Source of the DNA: Botryosphaeria dothidea
Taxonomy: Eukaryota > Ascomycota > Dothideomycetes > Botryosphaeriales > Botryosphaeriaceae
Assembly: GCA_011503125.2 (NCBI GenBank)
Contig: WWBZ02000016.1
Location: 930,001-994,000 of the forward strand
Direction of reading: 5' to 3'
DNA length: 64,000 bases
Both the position numbers and the translations under genes were made by a program. The stretch's first letter is position 1. The number at the start of each line of letters is the position of its first letter. Below the pieces are notes generated by a model. The model was not told the origin of the DNA. It saw only the letters and a list, made by a program, of their open reading frames with translations, and searched no databases. Below are positions 9,978-20,680 of the stretch, piece by piece.

Positions 9978-11174
9978 ATGAGTCCTCAAGAGCATGGACA
10001 AGAGCTACAGGCTCAAGAGAACCAAGAAACGAAGCGGTTACTGCTACAAATGATGGCACGAATGGATACTCTTACCCAAGAGGTTATACAGCTTAAGGAG
10101 GAGAAGGAGGAACTCTTGAAGGTGGGAGGCGCCCAAACCCCTTCCACACAACCCTCAGGGGAGGCCGGAGAAAAGGAGGCTAGGGTAGCCGGAATTGCCT
10201 CGGACCCCCCTGCCCCTGAGTCAGGACCCACCAGCCACCCCACCAAGACAGGCCCCACGAAGAACCTCGGCCCTCTCGCCGAGTTTTCGGGTAATAGAGA
10301 AGAACTCGAGCCTTGGATTGCCCAGGCCCAAGCCAAACTCGTCGTGGACTACACGAGTTGCACTGAAGCTACGAAGTTTTTTATGCTTCACAATCGGCTT
10401 AGGGGCGAAGCAGCTCGTCAGCTACAGCCCTGGGTACAAGCCAGCACCAACACGACTAGCATGACTGCTCAGTGCCTACTGGATCAGCTACGCCTATCAT
10501 TTGGCGACCCCCACGTGCAAGAGAAGGCCCAACGTAAGCTGCATAAGCTACGCCAAACTAACAAGCCTTTTATGGAGTACTTCACCGAATTCCGCAAACT
10601 CGTACTAGAGGCGGGAGGCACCAACTGGCCGGACGAGATCCTTAAGGCCTACCTAGAAGCAGGGCTTAGCCAGGAGCTCCAGCGAAGTATGATCGGCCTT
10701 GGGAATACTAGCCAGTCTTTCGAGGACTACTGCACGGAGTTGAAACGTGTTAGTGACCAACTAGAAGCGTTCAACCTACGCAATACGGGCAAGAAGCCCC
10801 AGCAGGGCTGGCAACAAGACTGGTGGCGTGGTCAGAATAAAGTTGGCTCGGCAGGGTCTACTGGCAGGCAGCCAGGGTCCAAGCCAAAGCCGACCACGCC
10901 CCAGCAAGATAAAATGGAATGGGAACCTACAGGGCCTGCAAGGGCCGCCCAAGGACGTCGTGTCAAGTGGGTAGACGAGCAAGAGATGCAAAGACGCAAG
11001 GATGAGGGTCGTTGCCTACGCTGTGGCGACTCTATGCATAGGGTTGCCCAGTGCCCATGGCTGCCACCAAGGAGGCCAGCAAGGCTCGCAAAGCCTACCC
11101 AACAGGAGGAACACGTGGGACCGGAACTGGAAGACTTGGAGGACGAGTCCTCCTCCCAGCAGTCGGAAAACTAA
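9978..11174 (+). CDS. gag: gypsy-1 Gag polyprotein
   Basis: An uninterrupted 398-residue frame. The N-terminus is a Gln/Glu-rich helix (about 1-45), then a Pro-rich linker, then a capsid-like helical domain (about 90-270, with [12 protein letters not shown] and [12 protein letters not shown]). A CCHC zinc knuckle of the form C-x2-C-x4-H-x4-C is at about residues 344-357 ([14 protein letters not shown]). The stop at 11172 overlaps the pol frame, which is in -1 relative to gag. Gag packages the element RNA in cytoplasmic particles. It is the only intact retroelement protein in the window. Confidence 0.92.
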   Translation: MSPQEHGQELQAQENQETKRLLLQMMARMDTLTQEVIQLKEEKEELLKVGGAQTPSTQPSGEAGEKEARVAGIASDPPAPESGPTSHPTKTGPTKNLGPLAEFSGNREELEPWIAQAQAKLVVDYTSCTEATKFFMLHNRLRGEAARQLQPWVQASTNTTSMTAQCLLDQLRLSFGDPHVQEKAQRKLHKLRQTNKPFMEYFTEFRKLVLEAGGTNWPDEILKAYLEAGLSQELQRSMIGLGNTSQSFEDYCTELKRVSDQLEAFNLRNTGKKPQQGWQQDWWRGQNKVGSAGSTGRQPGSKPKPTTPQQDKMEWEPTGPARAAQGRRVKWVDEQEMQRRKDEGRCLRCGDSMHRVAQCPWLPPRRPARLAKPTQQEEHVGPELEDLEDESSSQQSEN

Positions 11175-14100
11175 AAGCTCCTGTCGAAAATCGTAGGCAG
11201 GAGCCCACAGTGGAGGAAAAGCAGGAAGTGCGGAACGAATGGCGCAAGCAGCAACGTAAGCTAGAACAAGATTCACTCCTTACCCCAGTCATGATCAATA
11301 AAGAGTCTTTCGGTAAAGCTCTCGCCGATACTGGTTGTGAATTCTACGCTGTTATGAGCCACGGTTTTGCTAAACGCTGCAACCTCCCGCGTATAAAGAT
11401 CTCCCCAAGGACACTGAACGGACTTACACCTACAGGATGGAAAATAGACGAGGTTGCCTGGGCTGAGGTAGACATTGGAGGCCACTGCCAGAAGCGCATG
11501 TTCTTCTACATCGTGCCTAGGCTTTCCGGTTACGACCTAATGTTGGGAAGCCCATGGATGGTACAGGAAAAAGCGGTACTCGATCAAAGTGAACGGACTA
11601 TTACCTTTAAGGACACAGGGCTAGTGGTAAAACAAGCAATGGATCTTCCTAGCCCTCAGGGCAAGCTCATCGGAGCCTCTGCCTTCAGTTACCTCTTAAG
11701 GAACCGAGAAAAGAAAGGGTACCAAGTCTTTACAGCGAGCCTAGCGGATATTAATAAGGCTCTTCAAGAGAAAACCCCCACGGATACTCAGGCCCGGCTA
11801 CCTAGCTGGGTGGACCCTCGATGGATACGCCTATTTGACAAGAAGGAGGCAGACAAACTCCCACCGCACCGGCCTGGAATTGACCACCAAATCGAATTGG
11901 AAAAGGATAGCAACGGCAAAACACCGGACGCCCCATGGGGACCCCTATACAATATGTCCCGTGACGAGCTTCTAGTACTTAGGAAGACTCTTAACGAACT
12001 ACTCGACAAGGGGTTTATCCGGGTAAGCAATTCCCCGGCTACTGCTCCCGTACTATTTGTTAAGAAACTAGGCGGAGGCCTACGCTTCTGCTGTGACTAC
12101 CGGGCTCTTAATCGAATTACGAGAAAGGACCGCTATCCCCTACTACTAATCTAGGAGACCCTTAATCGGATTAGTAAAGCAAGATGGTTTACGAAACTGG
12201 ATGTAACTGCTGCCTTCTATCGGATACGAATCGCGGAGGGAAGCGAGTGGTTAACAGCATTCCGGACCCGATTTGGACTCTTCGAATGGCTAGTGACACC
12301 TTTTGGACTAGCAAATGCCCCGAGTACCTTCCAACGGTATATTAATTGGACCCTAAAGGACTTCCTTGACGATTTTGTCTCCGCGTACGTAGATGACATC
12401 CTAATCTTCACGGACGGATCCCGCCGGGAGCACCGGGAAAAGGTCGATAAGGTCTTAGAGAAATTGGATGCTGCAGGTCTACAACTCGACCTAAAGAAAT
12501 GCGAATTCGAAGTCCAGTCGACTAAGTATCTTGGGTATATTATCGAAGCAGGTAAAGGTATCTATATGGACCCGGAAAAGATCAAAGCAATTCAAGAATG
12601 GAAAGCTCCTACCACGGCAAAGGGCGTACTCGGTTTCCTCGGTTTTGCGAACTTCTATCGGCGTTTTATTAAGGGCTTTTCTAACCTAGTAGCCCCTCTA
12701 GTATTACTTACGAGGAAGAACGTGCCCTTCCAATGGAACCAGGAAACCGAGCTCGCGTTTAGGAAATTGAAAAAGGCTTTTATCACGGCACCGGTCCTTA
12801 TGCAATTCGACCCGGAACGGGAGACAATTCTCGCCACGGACTCCTTAGGATACTGTACTGGAGGGGTGCTCCAACAGTTCGATGACGATGGTTTTCTACG
12901 GCCCGTAGCGTTCTTCTCGAAAAAGAACCTACCCGCGGAATGCAACTACCCAATCTACGATAAGGAACTACTCGCAGTAGTCAAGTGCTTACGCCAGTGG
13001 GATGCTGAACTAAAGGGGCTACACCAGTTTAAGATCCTTACTGATCATAAGAACTTAGAGTACTTTACTACTGCGAGGAGACTCTCTGAGAGGCAGATTC
13101 GATGGTGGAGAGAGCTTAGCCGCTTCTCCTTTATTATTGAATATACGCCAGGAAAGACTAACGGATTGGCGGACGCATTGACAAGAAGGGACCAGGACCT
13201 ACCAACCACGGATATGGACGAAAGGCTCGAACAAAGGACGGCTCAACTGCTCCAAACAACGGCCCAAGGACTCGTGCTGAACACAGGCTCACCGGAAGAC
13301 CCAGAAGAGCAAGGAAACTAGGATAACGGAGACCTGCTATTATCAGAAGAAGCCATGGCAGTCGAACCTCGATAGGCACGACCAGGACAACTCGGACAAG
13401 AACCACCTCCCCTTGAGGAACAATGGCAAGAGGCACTCCAACAAGACCAAGTACTAAAGCAACTCCGGGAAGCAGTACAACGAGGAGAAAGGACCTTCCC
13501 ACCGGAGTTTGCAACTAAGTTCAAGATCTCGATCGCGGAGTGTTCACTAGACTATCAAGGAAACCTCCTCTTTAGGGAAAGGAAATGGGTACCGGACTCC
13601 GAGCCACTACGAACAAGGATTATCCAAGAGATGCATGACTCTCCCCTCTCGGCACACCCCGGACGCGTTCAAACTACCTCCCTCGTGGCAAGGCACTTCT
13701 TCTGGCCAGGATTCGTTAACGATATCCGGAGGTTTTGTAGGAACTGTGACGTCTGTGGAAGGACTAAGGTCTGGAGGGATCGGAAGCAAGGGTTACTTAA
13801 ACCGTTACTAGTACCAAGTCGTCAATAGAGAGAGATCTCTATTGACTTTATTGGGCCCCTACCATTAAGCAACGGGTGCGAGATGCTTATGGTAATCACC
13901 GATAGGCTAGGGAAAGGAGTGACCCTTGAGGCCTGCCCGAATACTGAGACGGAAACCATTGCAAGGCTCTTTATTACATGCTTCTACCGGAACCACGGAA
14001 TCCCAACGGCAATTGTATCTGATAGGGGAACGCAGTTCGTTAGCCTTCTCTGGCAACGTATCTGTCAACTGCTTAAGATTAAGAGGCGCATCTCAACGGC

Positions 14101-14914
14101 CTACCACCCTTAAACGGACGGATCAACGGAGAGGATGAACACTGAAGTGGAAAGGAAGCTAGCACTATTCGTGGACCACTACCAACAAGACTGGGCGGAC
14201 CAGCTACCGATAGTCCAGCTAGCTCTTAATGGGAGGACCTCGGCTACAACACAGGCAAGCCCGTTCTTTCTCTCCCACGGATATCACCTCGAGCCTCTAG
14301 AGTTATCCGAAGACCTCCAGCCCGGCGACCTCCAGAGGGACTCTCTAGTAGTAAGGGCAGAAGTAATCGTGGCAAAGATTAAAGAGGTAACGGACTGGGC
14401 ACAGATGGCTATGGCAGATACCCAACAAGAACAGGAACGGCAAGTAAACCGGCGAAGAAACCCATCCCCTGCGTACAAGGTAGGTGATAAGGTCTGGCTA
14501 CACCTAAAGAACCTAAGGACGGATAGGCCAAGCAAGAAGCTCGATGATAAGGCAGCTAAGTTTACTATTATCGAGGTAGTTGGATCCCATAGCTACAAAT
14601 TGGATATCCCCGGAGCGGTACACAACGTCTTTAATGTAGACCTACTCCGGCCAGCAGGAACAGACCCCTTACCAAGCCAAGAACAAGACGACTACCAACC
14701 TCCACCAGTTCAAGTAGATGGTCAAGACGAATGGAGAGTGGAGGCAGTCTTAAGTGAACGAATGGCAAGAAAACCAGGGCAAAGGAGGCGCCAACTCCAG
14801 TACCAAGTCAAATGGGAAGGGTATGCAAGGCCAACATGGGAACCGGCATCAGCACTACAGGACACAGCAGCGCTGGACACGTACCTAAAACAGAAGGACC
14901 GACAAGAGCTCTAA
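11051..14914 (+). pseudogene. pol: gypsy-1 Pol with five nonsense codons
   Basis: One continuous frame, -1 relative to gag and overlapping it by up to 124 bases, so expression probably used -1 frameshifting. Domains in order: aspartic protease ([12 protein letters not shown], ~11,320), reverse transcriptase (LDVTAAFYRIRIAEG; catalytic YVDD at ~12,390), RNase H (ILATDSLGYCTGG), integrase zinc finger and D,D,E core (VITDRLGKG, VSDRGTQF), and a C-terminal chromodomain (YQVKWEGYARPTWEP, ~14,800). In-frame stops are at 12152, 13319, 13373, 13826 and 14111; where the family residue is known they replace Gln (TAG/TAA for CAG/CAA) or Trp (TAG for TGG). No frameshift is needed anywhere, so the copy died by point transitions only. 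Confidence 0.9.
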
Positions 14915-15330
14915 GGGAACTAGAATGGGACTAGGAGGGAACCAAGCGTAGACTACCAGTGGACAAAAAGTCAAGCGGTTTGGCCCGGCCGGAGCCGAGC
15001 CTGCACACACCAGATGAGCACTGCACCACCCGCCCCGAGGGCGAGCGAGGCACAAGCGGTCACCTAGTGTGGGCATTACAGACCACAGGACCTAGTCCCG
15101 TGCCGGACAACCCTCTTCCTGCCAACAGGCAGGCCCTCAATTCGACAGCCAGTCGACAAGCTCATAGGAGCCAGTCAACTGAGGGATGTCGCCACCCCAA
15201 GGCACGTATCACCGCACCTGCTGTCGGTCAGCCAAGTTTCCAACTACGCCATGTAGCCGTTTGATGGTTCAGGGTTCGCTTTTTCAACCCATATACCCAC
15301 ACCCACCAAAACGCGACCAACAAACAAGCA
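14915..15330 (+). other. gypsy-1 3' untranslated region, upstream part
   Basis: About 400 bases after the pol stop with no recognisable domain. Short open frames here are low complexity and are not called. Confidence 0.6.
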
Positions 15331-15411
15331 GGGCAAGCAGGGCAAGCAGGGCAAGCAGGGCAAGCAGGGCAAGCAAGGCAAGCAAGGCAAGCAAGGCAAG
15401 CAGGGCAGGAA
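15331..15411 (+). repeat. 9-bp tandem repeat near gypsy-1 3' end
   Basis: About nine copies of GGGCAAGCA (some AGGCAAGCA). The unit length equals that of the leader repeat at 9911-9973, although the sequence differs. Confidence 0.92.
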
Positions 15412-15433
15412 GGGTCAAAAACAGAGAAAGGTC

Positions 15434-15500
15434 AAAAAAAAAAAAAAAAAAAAGCAACAGTCCCCACCCGGATTCGAACCCGCAACCTCTCGAACCGGGA
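15434..15500 (-). repeat. tRNA 3'-half-like fragment with T-run
   Basis: On the minus strand the sequence reads GGTTGCGGGTTCGAATCC, which includes a perfect B-box (GGTTCGAATCC), followed by a G-rich acceptor-like end and a run of about 20 T like a Pol III terminator. No D-arm or anticodon arm is recognisable, and the T-stem has two mismatches, so this is a tRNA-derived fragment, not a gene. It sits just before the polypurine tract. Confidence 0.5.
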
Positions 15501-15518
15501 AGAGGAGGGGGGGAGTGA
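15498..15518 (+). other. gypsy-1 polypurine tract
   Basis: A purine-only run (GGGAAGAGGAGGGGGGGAG) immediately upstream of the 3' LTR, the expected primer for plus-strand DNA synthesis. Confidence 0.85.
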
Positions 15519-15702
15519 TGTTAGAGTCTGAAGCCTCAGGATCAAGCCTCAGAGGATCATCGGCGGGTCACGTGACGCCAAGCCTCCCTTGTATATAACT
15601 CTTTCCTTTCTTCTACGTCTTCTCTTCTTTCTCCTTAAGTCTAGCTTAACGTACATAGCGCAATATACCTTTCAGCGATCATCCTAAGGTTGAGCCCTAA
15701 CA
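15519..15702 (+). repeat. gypsy-1 3' LTR
   Basis: 184 bases, the same as the 5' LTR except for two G-to-A differences near its right end. Ends CCTAACA, followed by TSD TAGAA. Confidence 0.95.
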
Positions 15703-16371
15703 TAGAAGAGGAGGATATACTTTAGGGTTTATCTATGCTAGCCGTATAGGCAAGTAGGGCTAGAGTATCCTAGTACCTTACGCCTTAAGAGGAAGTCCTC
15801 TAGTCTAATATACTCTATATATAGTAGGGTAGCGAGTATACTCTGTGGCTTAGATAGTTTACTATAGATTTATCTAATTTTCGGGTTCTACTATATACTC
15901 TAGGCTACTAGCTTGCCTTGCCTTCCCTAGCTAGTAAGCTTTATCTATCTCTCCTTCTACTTATTCCTATATACTATACGTAGTCTCGTTCGCTCCGGGA
16001 GACTCTAGTAGATAGGTAGGCAGTAGTTAAGAAGAGAATTTGCTCTTTTCCTAAGTATAGTTCTTCTAGCTAGGCTAGTAGCGCCTCTAGTATTTAGAGT
16101 AGTCTAGGCTATCTATTTAATACTCTAGTAAGTCTCCTCTATTACTACTACTACCGGGCCGTCCCTATGCCTAATAATATAGGCTAGTACTAATTTATCT
16201 AGGTGGAGTAAGAGGGGGGAAATTCCTATCTCGTGCTCTAAGGTTTATATACTAGTTAACTTATACGCCCCTAAGATAGTACGTAGGCACTAGTTTTAGA
16301 TCTTCTGCAGTAGCTAGATAGCCGTTTTTCTCCACCCTAGGGTTCCCTCTAGGATATACTATACCCTATAG
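15703..16371 (-). mobile_element. LINE fragment (minus), continuation of 9211-9666
   Basis: Continues the same LINE on the 5' side of the gypsy-1 insertion. It matches the LINE text at 30830-31488, which keeps the empty site. It is heavily RIP-mutated and ends where the gypsy-A 3' LTR begins at 16372. Confidence 0.75.
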
Positions 16372-16621
16372 TATAATAGCTTGTATCCGGTGCACTCGCG
16401 GAAATATAGTAGTATTACTATCTACGAGAAGACTAAGCTAAAGAGAAAAGAAAGAAAGGTTTAAGTAAGATAGCGCTACTTATATATCTCTCTAGAGTCT
16501 CTTTTACTAGTAGCGAGTTATAGGGTTTTCTTATTAAGCTTCGTTAAGCTTTAGAGTCCTCTTAACCTAAGGTCTCGCCGTAGGATCTATCTAAGGCACC
16601 CTTAGGGTTTAAACCGTAATA
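16372..16621 (-). repeat. gypsy-A 3' LTR
   Basis: A 250-base LTR on the minus strand, RIP-mutated relative to the clean copies at 17613 and 19172. Plus-strand start TATAATAGC corresponds to TGTGATGGC. A polypurine tract lies on its internal side (16622 on, GGGAGGGGGG on the minus strand). The outer flank is TATAG, which does not match the flank of the other LTR. Confidence 0.9.
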
Positions 16622-17612
16622 TTACCCCCCTCCCGGCTTTAAAGGTAGATCTCTAGAGCTTTAGTATCTTCTAAAGCGCTTACTAGTTCCTAAGTTAGCC
16701 GCGCGTATTCTCTCTACTTAACTTAATAGAGTTTCTACCGTTTCCGCTAGCCTAGCCGTCTTTCTAGTTTTTTACCTAAAATAGCTTTAACCCTCTATTC
16801 TTCTTCTCTATTAACGAGTATAGCTAGTAGTTAATAATCGTCCTATTCTTAGCTTAGTAAAGGATCTATTCTAGCTAGGCGTAAGAGATCGACGTTAAAG
16901 ACGTTATATATCCTAGTTAGTACGTCTAGTTTATAGCTATAAGGGCTAATAACCTCGATAACTATAAACTTTACTACTCGATTATTAAGCTTCCGGCTTA
17001 GGCGGTCCGTTCGTATATTCTTAAGATTTAGCTAGACTTTATCCCCTACTTTATACGCTAGTAATAGATCTCTATATCGATTTACTTGGGTCTCCTAATC
17101 CTATTATGCGTTCGCTATTAATACTTCTACCTATTCGGTTATCTCTTTAATCTTTACCACGATTACTTCTCCTTTTTATATTAGTAATATAGAGTTCGGG
17201 ACTAGTTAAGAATTCTCGAATAACTATAGTAGCTCGAGGTAGTATCTATAAGAGAGGAAGAAGGGGCTAATACCTATCGATAAGAATTCTTATCTATTTA
17301 TAGTAAGCTCTATTACTAGTAACTAGTTAACCTAGTTATCTTACGCGTAGTTAACTATCTAGTAGAGCTTTCTTTTTATCTCGGTATTCGCACGCTTCGT
17401 TAATCTATCTATTTCTAGATAGTAGGCTATTAAGATTCGTCTTTCGATCCTAAGTAATTAGTAAACCCTCTTCTATAGCTAGCTAATAAATTAGCTTCCC
17501 CGGTTAGAGATAATAGCGGTTAGGACTCTATAGTGGCGGTAGAAGCAGCGAATAAATATCCTAGCAACTATTTCTACTTTAATATCCTTATAGGCCTTAA
17601 GAATAACTCCTT
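16622..17612 (-). pseudogene. gypsy-A pol 3' end (integrase C-terminus), RIP-degraded
   Basis: Minus-strand translation around 17,000 matches the gypsy-1 integrase C-terminus (AYKVGDKV and YNVFNVDLLR). Many TAG/TAA codons interrupt it. It is split from the rest of pol by the A' insertion at 17613. Confidence 0.75.
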
Positions 17613-17862
17613 TGTGATGGCTTGCATCCGGTGCACTCGCGGAAATGCAGTGGCATTACTATCTACGAGAAGACTAAGCTAAAGAGAAAAGAAAGAAAGG
17701 TTTGAGTAAGATAGCGCTGCTTATATATCTCTCCAGAGTCCCTTTTACTGGTAGCGAGTTGCAGGGTTTTCTTGTTGAGCTTCATTGAGCTTCAGGGTCC
17801 TCTCAACCCAAGGTCTCGCCGCAGGATCCATCCAAGGCACCCTCAGGGTTCAAACCGTAATA
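17613..17862 (-). repeat. A' 3' LTR
   Basis: 250 bases, TGTGATGG...CCGTAATA on the plus strand. On the minus strand a G-rich polypurine tract (GAGAGGGGGGTAA) directly precedes it. Confidence 0.93.
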
Positions 17863-18057
17863 TTACCCCCCTCTCGGCTTTGAAGGTAGGTCTCTAGGGC
17901 TTAAGTATCTTCTAAAGCACTCGCTAGTTCCCAAGTTGGCCGCGCGTATCCTCTCTACTTAACTTGATAGAGCTTTCTGTAGTCCCTCCCCCGGCAAAAA
18001 ATTGGCCACTTTTTTGAGCATTCTCGTACGTTGCTCGATCCTTATCTGTTACCAATG

Positions 18058-18317
18058 CTCTTGCCTTGCTGCTGGTTGGCAGCTCTCTTGCCTTGCTGCT
18101 GGTTGGCAGCTCTCTTGTCTTGCTGCTGGAGACAGCTCTCTTGTCTTGCTGCTGGAGACAGCTCTCTTATTATACTGCTTGCAGGTAGCTCTCTTGTCGT
18201 GCTACTGGCAGGCAGCTCTCTTGTCTCGCTGCTGGCAGGCAGCTCTCTTGTCTCGTTGCTGGCAGGCAGCTCTCTTGTCGTGCTGCTGGCAGGCAGCTCT
18301 CTTATCTTGCTATCCAA
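18058..18317. repeat. 27-bp minisatellite inside A'
   Basis: About nine to ten imperfect copies of a 27-base unit containing CTCTCTTG and TTGCTGCTGG. Leu/Ser-rich open frames across it are by-products of the repeat. Confidence 0.9.
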
Positions 18318-18545
18318 ATGGCTAACCCCGAGGCCAAACCCCATTTGTCTAGCTGAGCTAATCTAGCTCTATACCTCCGTCCCGAGAGGCGTCGTCCCTG
18401 ACGCCTATAGGAATCCCCCCCCTCCTCCCCCCTTTCGATAGAGGGTCAGGTAGGTAAATCGTTAGAAATCTAAATTAAAAGAGGAAAAAAAAAATTTTCG
18501 AGAAAGACCGTTCGAGTTGCTCTTAGTCTCCTCTATATGTATCCT

Positions 18546-18723
18546 TCTTAGTTGTCTTCTTAGGTATCTTCTTGGGTGTCTTCTCGGGTGTCTTCTCGGG
18601 TGTCTTCTCGGGTGTCTTCTCGGGTGTCTTCTTAGGTGTCTTCTCGGGTGTCTTCTTAGGTGTCTTCTCGGGTGTCTTCTTAGGTGTCTTCTTAGGTGTC
18701 TTCTTAGGTGTCTTCTTAGGTGC
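18546..18723. repeat. 12-bp tandem repeat inside A'
   Basis: About 15 copies of TTCTCGGGTGTC / TTCTTAGGTGTC. The same array, RIP-changed, lies at about 47265-47345 in the gypsy-A leader. Read on the minus strand it could encode a Lys-Thr-Pro-Glu-like tetrapeptide. Confidence 0.9.
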
Positions 18724-18909
18724 CCTCTCTAAGATCTCCTTTTAGATCTTCTTTTAGGGACTTCTTCGTGCCTTCTTAAACGCCACACCGTCGTTTTATT
18801 AAAGGGCTTCCTTCGGGAACCTTCTCAAGTGCCTACACGGACACCTTCTTGAACGATTTCCCAGGTATAGTCAACTGGCAACGAGCCTAGCTACTATCCT
18901 AAACTTTTA

Positions 18910-19015
18910 AGGAGGGGAATGAGGACGCAGTACTCGCGTGGGAGCTATAGCGTATAGAGGAAAGGAGAATGAGAACGCAGTGCTCACGTGGGAGCTATAG
19001 CGTATAGAGGAAGGG
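18910..19015. repeat. ~51-bp direct repeat in A' leader
   Basis: Two copies of a unit containing GGGAGCTATAGCGTATAGAG. The gypsy-A leader at 47,560-47,735 has about four copies. Confidence 0.85.
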
Positions 19016-19159
19016 GAACCGTCGTAGTCGTTGCGTATCGTATCGTATTATCGCATCGTTCGGTTATTGTCGTACTCTTTACTGACTGAGCGAGGCCCTA
19101 AGGCGGCTATCTGCAGTTGACCCCTACTATGCCATCGAGCTTTAGTAGTTCGAAAGAGG

Positions 19160-19171
19160 AGCTTAGTCTAA
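19160..19171 (-). other. A' primer-binding site, self-priming type
   Basis: On the minus strand TTAGACTAAGCT directly follows the 5' LTR. Its ten bases AGACTAAGCT pair exactly with AGCTTAGTCT of the LTR (minus strand of 19230-19239). The same arrangement is kept in gypsy-A at 47740-47751. Confidence 0.65.
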
Positions 19172-19421
19172 TGTGATGGCTTGCATCCGGTGCACTCGCG
19201 GAAATGCAGTGGCATTACTATCTACGAGAAGACTAAGCTAAAGAGAAAAGAAAGAAAGGTTTGAGTAAGATAGCGCTGCTTATATATCTCTCCAGAGTCC
19301 CTTTTACTGGTAGCGAGTTGCAGGGTTTTCTTGTTGAGCTTCATTGAGCTTCAGGGTCCTCTCAACCCAAGGTCTCGCCGCAGGATCCATCCAAGGCACC
19401 CTCAGGGTTCAAACCGTAATA
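19172..19421 (-). repeat. A' 5' LTR
   Basis: 250 bases, same sequence as the left LTR, followed by TSD TCCTT. Confidence 0.93.
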
Positions 19422-19426
19422 TCCTT

Positions 19427-20666
19427 TACCTAATCGATTAGTAATAACTATAAGTATTCGACATCCTTAGCTCTCGGGTAGCGGTCTAATAAAGTCGACT
19501 AAGATCTCTCTCTACTAACGGTTTAGTACTAGTAACGGCCGTAGTAGTTCTTATTTACGGTCTCTCTAGACTCTAGTCCTTCCGTAGACGTTATAGTTAC
19601 GTACGAATCTACGTATATTAGATACGAAGTTCGGCTAGAAGAACTATCTTATAATAAGGGCTATTATTCTAGTACGTCTAGGATAAACTACTATTATTAA
19701 ATCGTAGAGTATCTAGATTAGCTTAGTTCTTAAAGGCTCGTAGTTTAGTATCTAACGTCTACTACGGAATAGTAACTCTTCTTAATTATTTAAGAAGTAA
19801 TTAGTAATTAAGAGTTTAACTAGTTCTTCTAAATCGTTTAGTAGCGTTCTTCTACCCTCTCTTACTACTATTATAAGACGTCTATAGTCCGGATCCGCTA
19901 CTTTTACCTCTTACTAGAGCTACCGTAAATAGTCTTCGATTAACGTTACTTCTTATTCGTATACTAGTTCGTCTATAGATCTATCTAATAGTTCGTCTAC
20001 TAGTTTATCTACTAGTTTATCTACTTATTCGTCTACTTCTTATTCGGTTATAGCTTATCGTCTTATTTATACTAGTATTACTAAAACTCTCTAATAGTTA
20101 GCTTAAATCTTATCTAGGCTTAAGAGTCGTACGATACGATATTAAAGCCTCTTATTATCTTAAGATACTAGTAAGTCTTAGTCTTTTCGTATAAGTACGT
20201 TAGACTAAGCCCTAAGCTTGTCTAGACGGTAAGTAATAGTAAAGTTAAATCGGCTTAGAATTAGCTACTATCTTATTTACCTCTTAGAGAGCCGTCGGAC
20301 TATTATAAAGTATTCGAGATTCTTATAGTCCGTAATAATCTTAAATTCTTTTATACTTCGTAGCTCTATATCCTACTACTAAAGATACTTAATAATCGTA
20401 AGGAGCTTCTTATCGTAGATCTCGTAGTTATACTCTACTAGCGAGTTCTTCTTTAAGAAGTAGGTAACTAGCCGGAGCACTCTATTATTATCGTATTAGG
20501 ATAAAATTCCTTCTATATAGTATTCTAAGGAGTTAGTCTCGAGAATTATCTTTCGGTCCGGGTTAAATTAGGTAAGGATTAGTACCGTAATAAAGGCCTT
20601 CTTTAGCTTTCGAAACGCTCTTTCTACTCCTTCTATCTAATAGAACGGAACGTCTTTCTTTATAAG
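19427..20666 (-). pseudogene. gypsy-A pol, central part, RIP-degraded
   Basis: Continuation of gypsy-A between the A' and LINE-G insertions; by position it covers integrase and RNase H. CpA and TpG are almost absent and stops are frequent. Specific motifs are blurred, so the call rests on position and on RT and integrase matches on either side. Confidence 0.6.
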
Positions 20667-20680
20667 TATATATAACGGAG

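Larger units (their letters stand above)
9667..15702 (+). mobile_element. gypsy-1: near-complete Ty3/gypsy chromovirus
   Basis: A 6036-base LTR retrotransposon with 184-base LTRs at 9667-9850 and 15519-15702 and a 5-bp TSD TAGAA (9662-9666, 15703-15707). Order inside: self-complementary primer site, 9-bp repeats, gag, pol (protease, RT, RNase H, integrase, chromodomain), 9-bp repeats, A-run, tRNA-like piece, polypurine tract. Gag is open; pol has five nonsense codons. The two LTRs differ at only two sites, both G in the left and A in the right, so it is a young insertion lightly touched by RIP. Chromodomain plus a self-primer place it in the Tf1/sushi-like chromovirus branch (inference). Confidence 0.95.
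17613..19421 (-). mobile_element. A': short non-autonomous LTR element derived from gypsy-A
   Basis: A complete 1809-base insertion with 250-base LTRs (17613-17862 and 19172-19421) that I read as identical, flanked by TSD TCCTT (17608-17612 and 19422-19426). Orientation is minus: TATATAAG in the LTR, polypurine tract next to the left LTR, primer site next to the right LTR. It shares its first ~110 internal bases and its repeat-rich leader with gypsy-A but has no gag or pol; a 27-bp minisatellite takes their place. It is almost free of RIP changes, so it is recent, and must have used another element's proteins. Confidence 0.93.

Noticed and set aside
9820..10059. Minus-strand frame with Ile-Pro-Val repeats
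   Set aside because: It is a shadow of the 9-bp tandem array in the gypsy-1 leader and overlaps LTR and gag.
15434..15500. Functional tRNA gene
   Set aside because: Only the 3' half resembles a tRNA, the T-stem is mismatched, and no anticodon arm is present.
18546..18723. CRISPR-like regularly spaced repeat
   Set aside because: Units are contiguous 12-mers without unique spacers, and the DNA is fungal.
18002..18732. Leu/Ser/Cys-rich frames that look like repetitive membrane proteins
   Set aside because: They only read through the 27-bp and 12-bp minisatellites of A'; no start context, no conservation in the gypsy-A leader.
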